64,000 bases of DNA, from NCBI RefSeq assembly GCF_016908015.1, contig NZ_JAFBDB010000003.1, positions 1 through 64,000 of the forward strand, read 5' to 3'. The position numbers and the translations under genes are program-made. Source of the stretch: Clostridium pascui. Lineage in GTDB: Bacteria > Bacillota > Clostridia > Clostridiales > Clostridiaceae. The notes beneath the pieces were generated by a model. It was not told the origin of the DNA. It made no database searches and was given only the letters and a program-made list of their open reading frames with translations. This document shows positions 43,058 to 53,541 of this stretch, piece by piece (within the stretch, counting starts at the first letter, position 1; every line of letters begins with the position of its first letter).

Positions 43058-44980
43058 CTACACTAACTTATGTATAGCTTCATCGCTACCTTCTACACTT
43101 GTTACATTTTCCACATTGTCTTTGCTCTCTATATCTTCATCTATTTTTTTCTCTTCTACCATGGCCATAAACTCATCACCCATGATTGTTTCCTTTTCTA
43201 ATAGTTTTTCTGCAACTCTTCTCAACAGTTCATGATTTTCCTTAAGTATATTTATGGACTTAGTATGAGCGTCTTTTATTATTTTCAAAGTTTCCTCATC
43301 AACTATAGCTGCCGTTGTTTCACTACAATTCTTAACAGCTCTGCCATCTAAATATCTATTTGATATGGACTCTAGTCCCATCATATCAAATCTTTCACTC
43401 ATTCCATATATAGTTACCATATTTCTAGCTGTTTCTGTTGCTCTTTCTATATCATTTGATGCTCCTGTAGAAATTGTATTAAATTCAACCTCTTCTGCCG
43501 CCCTTCCCCCAAGCATAACTGATATTTGATCAAGCATTTCTTCTTTAGTACTCAAATACTTTTCCTTAGCAGGAACTTGAAGAGTATATCCAAGGGCCCC
43601 CATAGTTCTTGGTACAATAGTTATTTTATGCACTGGATCTGTGTGGGTTAAAAGAGCTGCTACTAATGCATGACCTACCTCATGAAATGCCACCGCTCTC
43701 TTTTCCTGTGGAGATAATATTCTATCTTTCTTTTCTTTTCCAGCAATTATTATCTCAACTGCTTCTTCTAAATCCTCTTGTATTACTTCTTTCCTATTAT
43801 TCTTTACTGCCCTTAATGCTGCTTCATTTATAATATTAGCAAGATCTGCTCCTACCGCTCCAGGAGTTGATTTCGCCAGTGCCTTTAAGTCTACATCCTT
43901 ATCCATTTTCACTCCAACTGAATGAACCTTTAGTATGTCTTCTCTTCCCTTAAGGTCAGGTCTATCTACAATTACTCGTCTATCAAATCTACCTGGTCTC
44001 AAAAGTGCTTTATCCAAAACCTCTGGTCTATTAGTTGCAGCAAGGATTACTACTCCCTTAGAGGAATCAAATCCATCCATTTCTGCAAGAAGCTGATTTA
44101 ACGTTTGCTCTCTTTCATCATTCCCACTGATATTTCCTTCACGGCTTTTGCCTATAGCATCTATTTCATCTATAAATATTATACATGGTGCTTTTTCTTG
44201 AGCCTGTTCAAACAAATCTCTAACTCTTGAAGCCCCCATACCAACGAACATTTCTACAAAGCCCGAACCTGATATAGAGAAAAAAGGCACGTTGGCTTCT
44301 CCTGCAACTGCTTTAGCAAGAAGGGTTTTTCCTGTTCCCGGAGGACCTACCAGCAATGCTCCTTTGGGGAGCTTTGCTCCTATTTCAATATATTTTTTAG
44401 GATTATGTAAAAAATCAACTATTTCTACTAGTGATTCTTTTGCTTCTTCCTGTCCTGCTACATCTTTAAATGTTACACCGGTTTCATTTTCCGCATAAAT
44501 CTTAGCTGTATTTTTACCAAAAGACATGACGCCACTGCCCATTTTCTTATCAAGCATTCCAAATAAATATCTTCCTATAAACATAAATATTACAAAAGGA
44601 AGTATCCAATTAAGTATAAAGTTTCTTATTGGATTATCTTGTTTTGGAATTACAGTGTCATAAGGAATACTAGCGTTATTTAACTTCTCTAAAAGTCGAA
44701 TATCATTTTCAACCTTTCCTGTATATAAAAGTTTTTCTTCATATCCTGATTTTTCATTAGGATATATTATAACCTTATCTTTTGAAAACTCTACTTCCTT
44801 AACTTGTTTTTGCTCTATCATGTTTAAAAATGTTGTATATTTAATGTGCTTTGTCTGAGTATTCATTATATAATCATTAATAAAAAACACTACAATTGCT
44901 GCAGCAATGACATAATAAATTATATACTTCATCTTATTGTCATCAAATTTTTTGTCCTTGTTCTTTTTGTCTGTAGGCAT
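43058..44980 (-). CDS. ftsH: ATP-dependent zinc metalloprotease FtsH
   Basis: A 640-residue membrane-bound AAA+ protease. It has two N-terminal membrane segments around an extracytoplasmic domain and Walker [18 protein letters not shown]. The pore loop region [12 protein letters not shown], Walker [13 protein letters not shown] and second-region [20 protein letters not shown] follow, then the zinc site [11 protein letters not shown]. It degrades misfolded membrane proteins and regulators. The usual hpt/tilS neighbours are not here, so it may be an additional copy. Confidence 0.95.
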   Translation of the reverse strand: MPTDKKNKDKKFDDNKMKYIIYYVIAAAIVVFFINDYIMNTQTKHIKYTTFLNMIEQKQVKEVEFSKDKVIIYPNEKSGYEEKLLYTGKVENDIRLLEKLNNASIPYDTVIPKQDNPIRNFILNWILPFVIFMFIGRYLFGMLDKKMGSGVMSFGKNTAKIYAENETGVTFKDVAGQEEAKESLVEIVDFLHNPKKYIEIGAKLPKGALLVGPPGTGKTLLAKAVAGEANVPFFSISGSGFVEMFVGMGASRVRDLFEQAQEKAPCIIFIDEIDAIGKSREGNISGNDEREQTLNQLLAEMDGFDSSKGVVILAATNRPEVLDKALLRPGRFDRRVIVDRPDLKGREDILKVHSVGVKMDKDVDLKALAKSTPGAVGADLANIINEAALRAVKNNRKEVIQEDLEEAVEIIIAGKEKKDRILSPQEKRAVAFHEVGHALVAALLTHTDPVHKITIVPRTMGALGYTLQVPAKEKYLSTKEEMLDQISVMLGGRAAEEVEFNTISTGASNDIERATETARNMVTIYGMSERFDMMGLESISNRYLDGRAVKNCSETTAAIVDEETLKIIKDAHTKSINILKENHELLRRVAEKLLEKETIMGDEFMAMVEEKKIDEDIESKDNVENVTSVEGSDEAIHKLV

Positions 44981-45112
44981 TTCCTAACTTTCCTCCATTT
45001 TATTATGACTTATTTGATCTCCCATTGTATAGGGTCATAAACCAAAATCAAGCTCTTTTGCAATAATACTAAACCTAGCTATATTATAATACAACACTAT
45101 CCTTTTTAAAAC

Positions 45113-45171
45113 AAATAAAGCTCGGTATTAAAGAATTATTATATTTAATTCTTTAACCCAAAGCTTTATTT
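45113..45171 (-). terminator. Terminator of the alanine symporter gene
   Basis: A long imperfect stem (AAATAAAGCT/AAGCTTTATT outer, ATTAAAGAATTA/TTAATTCTTTAA inner), 10 bases after the stop of the symporter gene. Confidence 0.75.
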
Positions 45172-45179
45172 GCAATTTT

Positions 45180-46541
45180 TTACATTGCTATCTTTTCATC
45201 ATTAGATTCTTCGTCTAAGTTATCTTCCCATAAATACTTTTTTGTTTCCTTTACTATAACACCACTTAAGGCAATTAGTGAAATTAAATTTGGTATTGCC
45301 ATAAGTCCATTTGCTAAATCTGCAAAGTTCCATACAACGTCTAGTGAGAAAACCGAACCTATATATATCATAATAATCCAAAGCAATTTATACGGCAAAA
45401 TAGCTTTCTTACCAAATAGATACTCTATTGACTTTTCTCCATAATAAGACCATCCAAGTATAGTTGAAAAAGCAAATGTTATGAGTCCTAAAGTAAGTAC
45501 AATAGGACCTACCACTGGTATAGTTCCAAATGCCTCTCGTGTAAGCTGTCCTCCTTGAAGTCCTTGTGTCCATACTCCTGTGTTTGTAAGCACTAACCCT
45601 GTTATAGCACAAACAATTACTGTATCCCAAAATGTCCCAGTAGATGCTACAAGAGCTTGTCTTACAGGATTTCTGCTTTGTGCAGCAGCAGATACTATAG
45701 GGGCACTTCCAAGCCCTGACTCATTAGAAAAAAGTCCACGAGATACTCCAAATCTCATTGCCATCATTATTGTAGAACCTGCAAACCCTCCAGCTGCAGC
45801 TTGGCCTGTAAATGCAGAGCTTATTATAGTATGTAGAGAGTTTGGGATAGTTTCATAGCTAAGTCCAAGTATTATTAAGCACCCCAAAATATATGAGCCT
45901 GCCATAAAAGGAACAAATACTTCACAAACCTTAGCGATACTCTTTATTCCCCCAAGTATAACAACTGCTGTAAGTACTGCAAGTATTACTCCAGTTACAG
46001 CATAAGGCACCTTAAAAGTATCATTTATCATAGCAGAAATGGCATTTGACTGAACCATTCCCCCTGTTCCTATAGCAGCAACACTTGTAAATATAGCAAA
46101 TAGTACACCTAGCCATTTCTTTTTCATACCATGTTCTAAAACATACATGGGACCTCCCGCCATTGTACCATCTTCAGTTTTAACCCTATACTTAGTTGCA
46201 AGTAAACTTTCTGCATATTTAGTTGATATCCCAAATACTCCTGTAATCCATGTCCAAAAAACAGCACCAGGGCCTCCAAGTGATATCGCTGTAGCAACTC
46301 CAACTATATTCCCTGTTCCTATAGTAGCTGCAAGTGCTGTAGTAAGTGCACTAAACTGACTTACATCTCCATTTGCATTATCATCTTTTGTTACTGAAAG
46401 TTTGACAGCCTTTCCCATATGCCTTTGTATAAATTTTAATCTCACCGTTAAAAACACATGAGTTCCTAAAAGCAAAATTAATAACGGCCAATTCCATAAA
46501 AAACTATCAATTTTTTCGACTAGTTTTATAGCCCCTTCCAT
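45180..46541 (-). CDS. Sodium:alanine/glycine symporter (AGCS family)
   Basis: A 453-residue membrane protein with about ten segments. It has the family signature block GTGNIVGVATAISLGGPGAVFWTW near residue 80 and VSRGLFSNESGLGSAPIVSAAAQ in the middle. It takes up alanine or glycine with Na+. The ATG at 46541 follows AAGGGGGA; the frame open from 46571 is not preferred. Monocistronic. Confidence 0.93.
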   Translation of the reverse strand: MEGAIKLVEKIDSFLWNWPLLILLLGTHVFLTVRLKFIQRHMGKAVKLSVTKDDNANGDVSQFSALTTALAATIGTGNIVGVATAISLGGPGAVFWTWITGVFGISTKYAESLLATKYRVKTEDGTMAGGPMYVLEHGMKKKWLGVLFAIFTSVAAIGTGGMVQSNAISAMINDTFKVPYAVTGVILAVLTAVVILGGIKSIAKVCEVFVPFMAGSYILGCLIILGLSYETIPNSLHTIISSAFTGQAAAGGFAGSTIMMAMRFGVSRGLFSNESGLGSAPIVSAAAQSRNPVRQALVASTGTFWDTVIVCAITGLVLTNTGVWTQGLQGGQLTREAFGTIPVVGPIVLTLGLITFAFSTILGWSYYGEKSIEYLFGKKAILPYKLLWIIMIYIGSVFSLDVVWNFADLANGLMAIPNLISLIALSGVIVKETKKYLWEDNLDEESNDEKIAM

Positions 46542-46708
46542 ATGTGTAAGTTCCCCCTTAAAGTAAAACAAGCCTTACTTTACAGTAAAGCTTATTATTA
46601 AGTATATTATTTTTTTATTATATTACAGTAAGATTATATTTTCAATTTAAAATCGCATTATGTATAAATATACCAATACATGCACTTTGTATAGAGACTA
46701 GTACAGAG

Positions 46709-48337
46709 CTATGCTACGAACTCCATTGCTTTATCTCTACTTTCAAATACACATTCTTCTCCAATTAACTCTATAAAGCCCATACTTTCCAAAACACTAT
46801 ACGGCTGCTCCTTTACATTTGCAAGTAGTACCTTCACCTCATGTTTTTGGCATCTTGCATATAATCTTGTTAAAGCATCCATTCCAGTAGCATCAATACT
46901 TGTAGCATTTTTCATATCTAGTATAAGTACATCATAGGATTTATTTATTTCAGTCATAACTTCTAGAAACTTATGCACTATTCCAAAGAAAAATGGTCCA
47001 TTTATTTCATATATTAATATTTTATCATTACCATTGCTATTTTCTACAACTTCATCTTCTTCACTGCAATTTTCACATATGGAAGTTTTTATAGTTGTGG
47101 TATCTGCTATTCTCTTCATAAATAAAAACATTGCAAGCACCATTCCAATTTCAATTGCTACTACTAAATCAAATATAACCGTTAATAAAAATGTTAATAC
47201 AAGTATTGCCATATCACTTTTTGGTGCTTTCATAAAGAAATAAAAAGACTTCCATTCCCCCATATTGTAAGAAACAATAATAAGTATTGCAGCCAATGTT
47301 GTCATTGGTATAAGCTTTGCAAGCGGCATAAATATAAGCATTATTAAAAGCAAAGTTATAGCATGTACAATTCCTGATATAGGGCTTCTTCCTCCATTTT
47401 TTACATTTGCAGCTGTTCGAGCTATGGCACCAGTTGCAGGTATTCCTCCAAACAATGCTGATACAATGTTTCCAACTCCTTGAGCCACAAGTTCCATATT
47501 AGAATCATGCTTCCCACCTATCATACCATCAGCTACTACTGCTGAAAGCAATGATTCTATAGCAGCTAAGATAGCTATAGTAAATGCAGGTCCTATAAGC
47601 TCTTGAATAGTATTGAAGCTAACTAAACTTATAGAAGGCATAGGTATTGATGAAGAAATATTACTGTATCTACTTCCTATAGTTTCAACAGGTAACTTAA
47701 AAATACTTACTGCTGCAGTTACAATTATAAGTGCTATTAGTGAACCTGGTATTGTCTTATTTACTTTAGGCCATAAAATCATTATGCCTAAAGAGGTTAA
47801 TCCTACTAATAATGTAGGTATATTTATGGTGTTAAAATGCTGAAAATAAGTTTGCCATTTATGAATAAATTCTGCTGGTACACTTTCAATTGAAAGTCCT
47901 AAGAAATCCTTAACTTGTGTAGAAAGTAGTGTAATTGCTATACCTGATGTAAATCCTATAGTTATAGGATGAGGTATGAATTTTATTATGCTTCCCATTC
48001 TAGCAAGTCCTAAAATGATGAGTATCACTCCCGCCATCATAGTTGCTATAATAAGTCCTTCTATTCCGTGTTTTTCAATTATTCCATATACAATTACTAC
48101 AAATGCTCCTGTAGGCCCTCCTATTTGAACTCTGCTCCCGCCTAAAAAAGAAATAAAAAATCCTGCCATAATTGCAGTTATAAGTCCTTTTTCCGGAGAC
48201 ACTCCAGAAGATATTCCAAGAGCTACTGACAGTGGTAATGCTACAATTGCAACTATTATTCCTGCAACTATATCCTTTAGAATTCTCTCTCCAGTTAACT
48301 CCCTTCTTTGAAACATTTTTAATAATTTGGGTTTCAC
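46709..48337 (-). CDS. SulP family inorganic anion transporter with STAS domain
   Basis: A 542-residue membrane protein. The N-terminal part holds the SulP transport domain with GIIVAIVALPLSVALGISSGVSPEKGLITAI and the repeat block ...SRVQIGGPTGAFVVIV. A C-terminal cytosolic STAS domain follows with LDMKNATSIDATGMDALTRLY. Family substrates include sulfate, bicarbonate and other anions; none is indicated by context here. Monocistronic. Confidence 0.93.
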   Translation of the reverse strand: MKPKLLKMFQRRELTGERILKDIVAGIIVAIVALPLSVALGISSGVSPEKGLITAIMAGFFISFLGGSRVQIGGPTGAFVVIVYGIIEKHGIEGLIIATMMAGVILIILGLARMGSIIKFIPHPITIGFTSGIAITLLSTQVKDFLGLSIESVPAEFIHKWQTYFQHFNTINIPTLLVGLTSLGIMILWPKVNKTIPGSLIALIIVTAAVSIFKLPVETIGSRYSNISSSIPMPSISLVSFNTIQELIGPAFTIAILAAIESLLSAVVADGMIGGKHDSNMELVAQGVGNIVSALFGGIPATGAIARTAANVKNGGRSPISGIVHAITLLLIMLIFMPLAKLIPMTTLAAILIIVSYNMGEWKSFYFFMKAPKSDMAILVLTFLLTVIFDLVVAIEIGMVLAMFLFMKRIADTTTIKTSICENCSEEDEVVENSNGNDKILIYEINGPFFFGIVHKFLEVMTEINKSYDVLILDMKNATSIDATGMDALTRLYARCQKHEVKVLLANVKEQPYSVLESMGFIELIGEECVFESRDKAMEFVA

Positions 48338-48491
48338 GATATATTCCCCCTAATTTTTGTATTTTTATTCACTTTTATTGTATCACAAAATTTTTCAGAT
48401 ATTAGTTTTTCAATAATAATCTCAATATTGCGAAAATACCACAACTGCCTACTTTCATTTCTTTAATATTGAAGCATGTTACAAAAAAACA

Positions 48492-48527
48492 AATGACAAG
48501 TAGCTTTAATTAAACTACTTGTCATTA
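48492..48527 (-). terminator. Terminator of the betaine transporter operon
   Basis: AATGACAAGTAG and its complement flank a 12-base loop; on the minus strand TTTGTTTTTTTG follows. Confidence 0.85.
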
Positions 48528-48549
48528 TATGAAAAGTTAATTTGTAATT

Positions 48550-49440
48550 TTATTTCTTTGGTACCCATGAATTTACTATATCTTCATTCTTGTTCATCCA
48601 TTCTTTTGCAGCTTCCAATGGCTTTTGACCATCCGCTATAGCTGCCATTAAATCTCCAAGTTGCTTTTCATCCATTGTAAAATTCTTTAAAAACTCAGCT
48701 GCTTCTGGCATATCTTTATCGAATTCAAGTCTTGCAAGTTTATGAATATCTTCTGCTTCACCATAAACCTTCTTTGAATCTTCTAAGAATTTCAAATCCC
48801 ATTTTGAAAACTTCCAATGAGGGGCCCATCCTGTTATAACTATAGGTTTTTTCTTATCTATAGCATCTTTTAACATTGTAAGCATAGCTGGCTCACTACC
48901 TTCCATAAGTTCCATATCAAGACCATATTCAGAAACAGCTTTTTTAGTAGTTTCCATTATACCTGCACCAGCATCTATTCCTATTATCTTCCCATTGAAT
49001 TTATCCTTATTAGCTTTAAGTTCTTCCACGCTATTTACATCTACATATTTTGGTACTACTAGTCCTATTTTAGCGCCTTTAAAACTAGTGCCTAAATCCA
49101 ACAACTTATCCTTATATTTATCCATGTAGTTTTTATGTGTAACAGGAAGCCATCCATCTAGGAATGCATCAGTATCTCCTTCTGCAAGAGATGTAAATAT
49201 TACACCTGGGTCTGCTTCTGTCATTTCTACTGTATATCCCATTTTTTCTTCAAGTACGACTTTTGCAAGGTTTGTCATGGCTACACCTTCTGCCCAGTTT
49301 ACATAGGCAAGTTTAACTTTTTTAGATGAATCTCCACTCTTCTCCTTATTTGACGCTCCACAAGCAGCTAATGACACCGCAGTTATCACTCCAATAGACA
49401 TCAGTGCAATTGATTTTAATATACCTTTTCTTAATTTCAT
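48550..49440 (-). CDS. opuAC: Glycine betaine ABC transporter substrate-binding lipoprotein
   Basis: A 296-residue lipoprotein with lipobox SLAACG. It has the OpuAC/ProX family blocks KVKLAYVNWAEGVAMTNLAKVVLEE, DGWLPVTHKNYMDKY (aromatic cage region), GAGIMETTKKAV and ITGWAPHWKFSKWDLKFLED. It delivers glycine betaine or related quaternary amines during osmotic stress. The ATG at 49440 follows GGAGTGA. It is the third gene of opuAA-AB-AC. Confidence 0.93.
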   Translation of the reverse strand: MKLRKGILKSIALMSIGVITAVSLAACGASNKEKSGDSSKKVKLAYVNWAEGVAMTNLAKVVLEEKMGYTVEMTEADPGVIFTSLAEGDTDAFLDGWLPVTHKNYMDKYKDKLLDLGTSFKGAKIGLVVPKYVDVNSVEELKANKDKFNGKIIGIDAGAGIMETTKKAVSEYGLDMELMEGSEPAMLTMLKDAIDKKKPIVITGWAPHWKFSKWDLKFLEDSKKVYGEAEDIHKLARLEFDKDMPEAAEFLKNFTMDEKQLGDLMAAIADGQKPLEAAKEWMNKNEDIVNSWVPKK

Positions 49441-49471
49441 CAAATCACTCCTTTTATTATGGATTGTTATG

Positions 49472-49493
49472 GAAATTCAGCTCGCTGAATTTC
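49472..49493 (-). other. Hairpin between opuAB and opuAC
   Basis: GAAATTCAG and CTGAATTTC flank CTCG, a compact 9-base stem without a T run. It lies inside the operon and could stabilise the upstream or downstream mRNA part, or set the ratio of binding protein to permease. Confidence 0.6.
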
Positions 49494-49526
49494 TTCCTTC
49501 CGTAGTATCTAGTAATATTTTTAATG

Positions 49527-50345
49527 TTACGCAGTTTTTCCAAGAGATTGAGTTATCCTATCCAGTATCATTGCAAGAATTACCACTGCAAGTCCACTTT
49601 CAAAGCCTGTACCTATCTTCAGCTGAGTTATTCCTGTTAAAACTTCTCTTCCAAGTCCACCTGCTCCTATCATGGCTGATATAACTACCATGGATAAGGA
49701 TAGCATTATAGTTTGATTTACCCCGGCAAGTATTGTAGGAAGTGCTATAGGGAGCTGAACTTTATAAAGCATTTGACTTCTAGTGGATCCAAAGGACTTC
49801 GATGCTTCTATAACTTCCTTTGGTACTTGTCTTATTCCTAAGTTTGTAAGTCTTACAGCTGGCGGCATAGAAAAGATTACAGTAGCTATTGCCCCAGGAA
49901 CCTTTCCCATACCAAAGAAAAGAACTGCTGGTATTAAATATACAAATGCTGGCATGGTCTGCATGAAATCTAAAACTGGTCTCATAATTCTATTCATTCT
50001 GTCATATCTTGCTGAAAGTATCCCAAGTGGAACACCTATAAGAAGCGCTAATAGTGTAGATACTAAAACTAGAGATAATGTACTCATAGTTTGATTCCAA
50101 AGCTCCATGCTATTTATAAAGAAAAGCCCTAAAAAAGTAAATACCGCTGTTTTTTTACTAGCCATATAATATGCTAGCGCAGTTATTAAAAGTATAATAA
50201 CCAAAGCTGGCAGAGCAGTTAATATACCTTCTAACCCATCTATTAAAAACTCACTTATCATTTTTATTCCATCAAAAAAAACTTCTAAATTTGATTTTAA
50301 CCATTCAATAATAACCTCAAAATAAGGTCCTATATGAAATGTCAT
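49527..50345 (-). CDS. opuAB: Glycine betaine ABC transporter permease
   Basis: A 272-residue permease with about seven membrane segments. The ABC-permease coupling loop is EVIEASKSFGSTRSQMLYKVQLPIALP, and MLSLSMVVISAMIGAGGLGREVLTGI is typical of OpuAB/ProW. Its ATG overlaps the stop of opuAA in TAATG, so translation is coupled. Confidence 0.93.
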   Translation of the reverse strand: MTFHIGPYFEVIIEWLKSNLEVFFDGIKMISEFLIDGLEGILTALPALVIILLITALAYYMASKKTAVFTFLGLFFINSMELWNQTMSTLSLVLVSTLLALLIGVPLGILSARYDRMNRIMRPVLDFMQTMPAFVYLIPAVLFFGMGKVPGAIATVIFSMPPAVRLTNLGIRQVPKEVIEASKSFGSTRSQMLYKVQLPIALPTILAGVNQTIMLSLSMVVISAMIGAGGLGREVLTGITQLKIGTGFESGLAVVILAMILDRITQSLGKTA

Positions 50346-51532
50346 TATCTACATTCCTCCTCTCCTATGATTCCTGCAATAATTGTAGATCTTTTAATTA
50401 TTCCTAGCATCTTATTTTCCTTATCTACCACAGCTATTGGATATGAGATATCCTTTGCTATAGGAAGAAGCTCTGCTATTGAAGTTTCTGGAGAAGTTAC
50501 AGCTACTTCTTTTATTATTATATCTGATATATCTTTTTCTCCTTTTTTGTAGCTTTCAATGGCATCATCAATTTTTACTATACCTTGAAGTATCCTATCT
50601 TTATCTGTTACATATATACTTGAAATTCCCTGCTCTTCCATAGCTCTTGCTGCAGCCTTAGGACCATCTTTTGTTGATATAATTACATTTGTTCTTTGCA
50701 TTATAGAACCTGCTGTCATAACCTTCGTTCTATCGACATCTTGAGTAAACTTCCTTACGTATTCACTTGCAGGATTGGCCAGGATATCCTCAGAAGTTCC
50801 TATTTGTTCTATTACTCCGTCCTTCATTATTGCAATTCTATCTCCTAATCTTAATGCTTCATCTAAATCATGGGTGATAAATATTATTGTTTTTTTCATT
50901 TTAGATTGAATCTCTATCATTTCTTGCTGCATATCCTTTCTTATTAAAGGATCTAATGCACTAAAGGCTTCATCCATCAGAAGTATCTCAGGTTCTGTAG
51001 CAAGTCCCCTTGCAAGTCCTACTCTTTGCTGCATACCACCACTAAGCTCATGAGGCATTTTTTCTTCATATCCCTTAAGTCCTACAAGCTCTAATGCTTT
51101 ATAAGCCTTTTCAGTTCGTATTTTTTCATCTATACCTTGTATTTCTAATCCAAATTCAACATTTTTACATACAGTTCTATGAGGTAATAACCCAAAGTTT
51201 TGGAATACCATAGCCATTTTCTTTCTTCTAATTTCCCTAAGCTCTTCCTCATTGCATTTTAAGACATCTTGTCCGTCAATTAATATTTCTCCAGAAGTTG
51301 GCTCTATAAGCCTATTCAAACATCTTAAAAGAGTTGATTTACCGCTTCCTGACAACCCCATAATTACAAAAAATTCACCTTCATTAACCTGGAAATTTGC
51401 ATTATTAACTCCTACAGAGTTACCTGTCTTCTTTAATATATCTTCTTTATTCATGCCTTCCTGAAGAAGGGAGATAACTTTTTTAGGACTTTTACCAAAT
51501 ATCTTATATAAATTTTTAATTTCTATCTTCAT
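50345..51532 (-). CDS. opuAA: Glycine betaine ABC transporter ATP-binding protein with CBS domains
   Basis: A 395-residue ATPase. It has an N-terminal extension VGVNNANFQVNEGEFFVIMGLSGSGKSTLLRC (Walker A), signature ELSGGMQQRVGLARGLA, Walker B EILLMDEAFSALDP, and two C-terminal CBS domains (SIMQRTNVIISTKDGPKAAARAM and beyond). CBS domains in OpuA-type proteins sense ionic strength or bind cyclic di-AMP. The ATG at 51532 follows AAGGAGAG; the frame open from 51574 is not preferred. Confidence 0.94.
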   Translation of the reverse strand: MKIEIKNLYKIFGKSPKKVISLLQEGMNKEDILKKTGNSVGVNNANFQVNEGEFFVIMGLSGSGKSTLLRCLNRLIEPTSGEILIDGQDVLKCNEEELREIRRKKMAMVFQNFGLLPHRTVCKNVEFGLEIQGIDEKIRTEKAYKALELVGLKGYEEKMPHELSGGMQQRVGLARGLATEPEILLMDEAFSALDPLIRKDMQQEMIEIQSKMKKTIIFITHDLDEALRLGDRIAIMKDGVIEQIGTSEDILANPASEYVRKFTQDVDRTKVMTAGSIMQRTNVIISTKDGPKAAARAMEEQGISSIYVTDKDRILQGIVKIDDAIESYKKGEKDISDIIIKEVAVTSPETSIAELLPIAKDISYPIAVVDKENKMLGIIKRSTIIAGIIGEEECR

Positions 51533-51562
51533 AAATATATTCTCTCCTTCCATTATTATGAA

Positions 51563-51633
51563 ACAACTTTTCAACCAATCTAAGTTGCTTTATCTAACAA
51601 CTTTATATTATCATTAAGTTGTCAGTATGTCAA
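51563..51633 (-). promoter_or_regulatory. opuA promoter with repeated operator half-sites
   Basis: On the minus strand TTGACA (51628-51633) is followed after 17 bases by TAATAT (51605-51610). Four alternating half-sites ACAACTT (51563-51569), AAGTTG (51582-51587), ACAACTT (51597-51603) and AAGTTGT (51616-51622) cover the -10 region and the start of the transcript. The symmetric pair 51597/51616 straddles the -10. This is a plausible binding site for the neighbouring BusR-like regulator. Confidence 0.65.
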
Positions 51634-51749
51634 TAAAAAAAATAGCTTTCCAAGTAAAATATGGTTAATTTTTACTTGGAAAACTATCCTTTTATATAGA
51701 TATATAATAAACTCCTAATTATACAAACTTAATTTCAGCATCTAGAACC

Positions 51750-52385
51750 CTATTTATAATTATCATAGTTTTCTAGGAATTTTCTTATTCTTTCACTTAC
51801 CCATTCATCTCCAACCGCTAATATTATATCTCCTTGAGTAAACACTAAATACGGCCCTGGAGAAATAAGTATTGTATTCTTTCTTTTAACTCCAACTATA
51901 GTTGCTGCAGTATTGTACCAAAATTGTACTTCCCCCACAGTTTTTCCCATTATTTTTGATTCTATTGGCACTTCAATTTCTAATATTTCTACTAAATTTG
52001 TACTCTTATATCTATAAGAATATTCAAGTATTTTTGAATTTACTTCTTGTATTTCCTTTTCTATTTCATCCCTTTTATCTGTTAAATTTTTTAGTGAACT
52101 TCTTAGGTCACCTATATGTTCCTTTTCTTTAAAACTATCTATAAATTGCAAAGCATTTTTAGACGACTTTACTATAACTCCTATGCCCTTGCTTACTTCT
52201 ACAACTCCTTTATCCTCTAAAAGCTTCATGGATCTTCTTATAGTTTCAGGAGATACATTATACTCACTTGCAAGTATGGATCTCCCCTTTAAAGTACTTG
52301 CTTCCTTTAATGAACCTTTATATATTCTTGAAGCTACATCAACTGCAATTTTTATGTATCTAGGCAGTTCTATTCTATCCGCCAT
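51750..52385 (-). CDS. GntR/RCK_C regulator, BusR-like
   Basis: A 211-residue protein. The N-terminal winged helix is of the GntR type (GRSILASEYNVSPETIRRSMKLLEDKGVVEVSKGIGVIV). A coiled-coil linker follows (LKNLTDKRDEIEKEIQEVNSKI), then a C-terminal RCK_C/TrkA_C domain (EIEVPIESKIMGKTVGEV...GPYLVFTQGDIILAVG). This exact order is that of BusR, the cyclic di-AMP-responsive repressor of betaine uptake in lactic acid bacteria. It lies directly upstream of opuAA on the same strand, with its own ribosome-binding site GGAGG. Ligand binding is inferred, not shown. Confidence 0.82.
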   Translation of the reverse strand: MADRIELPRYIKIAVDVASRIYKGSLKEASTLKGRSILASEYNVSPETIRRSMKLLEDKGVVEVSKGIGVIVKSSKNALQFIDSFKEKEHIGDLRSSLKNLTDKRDEIEKEIQEVNSKILEYSYRYKSTNLVEILEIEVPIESKIMGKTVGEVQFWYNTAATIVGVKRKNTILISPGPYLVFTQGDIILAVGDEWVSERIRKFLENYDNYK

Positions 52386-52437
52386 TTTAAAAACCTCCAA
52401 ATGTATTTATGTTTAGGCAAATAGATTATAGCATAAA

Positions 52438-53541
52438 TTATTCAGTTTTTCCTCCTATAGAATCTATTTTAACTTTTACATTTACATCTATTTGAGCATT
52501 CTTAAAGTTTTCATTGCTTCCATAGTCACTTAATCTTCCATACTTAGCTACTGCATATTTACTTAAATCCATCCAATCAACTCCATGTGATTGCTGCACT
52601 TTTTTTATTTCTCCCTCTAAATCCTTCTTTAGCATCTTCTCGAAATTCTTCTCTATTTCCTTAACTTCTTTTTTTGTTATAGCTTTATTAATTACAGTAT
52701 TAACTTTTAAGTTTCCTCTAAGTGTTAAATTTATAGAATACTTTAAATTATCTTCTTCCGTAGAAACTTTAACTTTGCGATTAGTTGTAAAATACCCTTC
52801 ATAATAATTATTCTTTTCTGGGAAGTTTACACTTAAATGCCCCTTTGTTCCGTTATTTCTTAAAAGATTTATAAGTTTTGCTTCCCCTAAGCCTACAGTA
52901 GTTATCATCTTGTCCGCATTAAATAGTGCAAGCCCTATTACTTTAACTCTATTTCTATCTATCCCAAGATAAGGAATCACAATTTCCCTTCCTTCTTGAT
53001 GATACATCTGTAAAACATCACTGATTCTAATATCCTTGCTGAAAAAGCTTTCTTCCCATGCAAATTCCAAAGTGCCATGAATGTCTTCTGCCATAGTGGA
53101 GTATGCCTTAGGTTGTAACTGAAACAATTGTTCTGCCGACTGTCTGCAAAGAGCTACCGATGCCCCTCTTCTTCTATCGGCATCCCTCATCATTGCATCA
53201 ATTAAATCCTTAATTCCATACTCTCCCCTTTCTTTTCCTATCAAATATACCAATTCACTTCCCATAATCCACTTTCTGCTAGACTTGGATTGAAGCTCAT
53301 CTTGGGTGCTGTATATAGACTTGCCTGGTCCTGTTGCTACTTCGTGATCAATTTGTTGTTGTCCTCTAAAAACAAATGTTTCTGATGTGTCTTTATACCT
53401 AACCATTACTCCATCATTTTCCAAATCATAACCCAGCCCTACAATTATTCCTAGCCTCTCTTGTGGGTATCTATCATAACACCCAGAAAGTAACAACGTA
53501 AGTGACATAATTAAGCATAAACTTATACTCCTTTTCATCAC
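52438..53541 (-). CDS. gerKC: Spore germination receptor C subunit (lipoprotein)
   Basis: A 367-residue Ger(x)C family lipoprotein with lipobox LLLSGC. Family features are the early CYDRYPQERLGIIVGLGYD, SSRKWIMGSELVYLIGKERGEYG and GASVALCRQSAEQLFQLQP. It sits on the outer face of the spore inner membrane with the A and B subunits. It is the last gene of the operon and overlaps the preceding B gene by 4 bases. Confidence 0.9.
   Translation of the reverse strand: MMKRSISLCLIMSLTLLLSGCYDRYPQERLGIIVGLGYDLENDGVMVRYKDTSETFVFRGQQQIDHEVATGPGKSIYSTQDELQSKSSRKWIMGSELVYLIGKERGEYGIKDLIDAMMRDADRRRGASVALCRQSAEQLFQLQPKAYSTMAEDIHGTLEFAWEESFFSKDIRISDVLQMYHQEGREIVIPYLGIDRNRVKVIGLALFNADKMITTVGLGEAKLINLLRNNGTKGHLSVNFPEKNNYYEGYFTTNRKVKVSTEEDNLKYSINLTLRGNLKVNTVINKAITKKEVKEIEKNFEKMLKKDLEGEIKKVQQSHGVDWMDLSKYAVAKYGRLSDYGSNENFKNAQIDVNVKVKIDSIGGKTE

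Noticed and set aside
47034-47843. Reading frames opposite the SulP gene
   Set aside because: Shadows of a clear membrane-protein gene; hydrophobic content is expected on the complementary strand.
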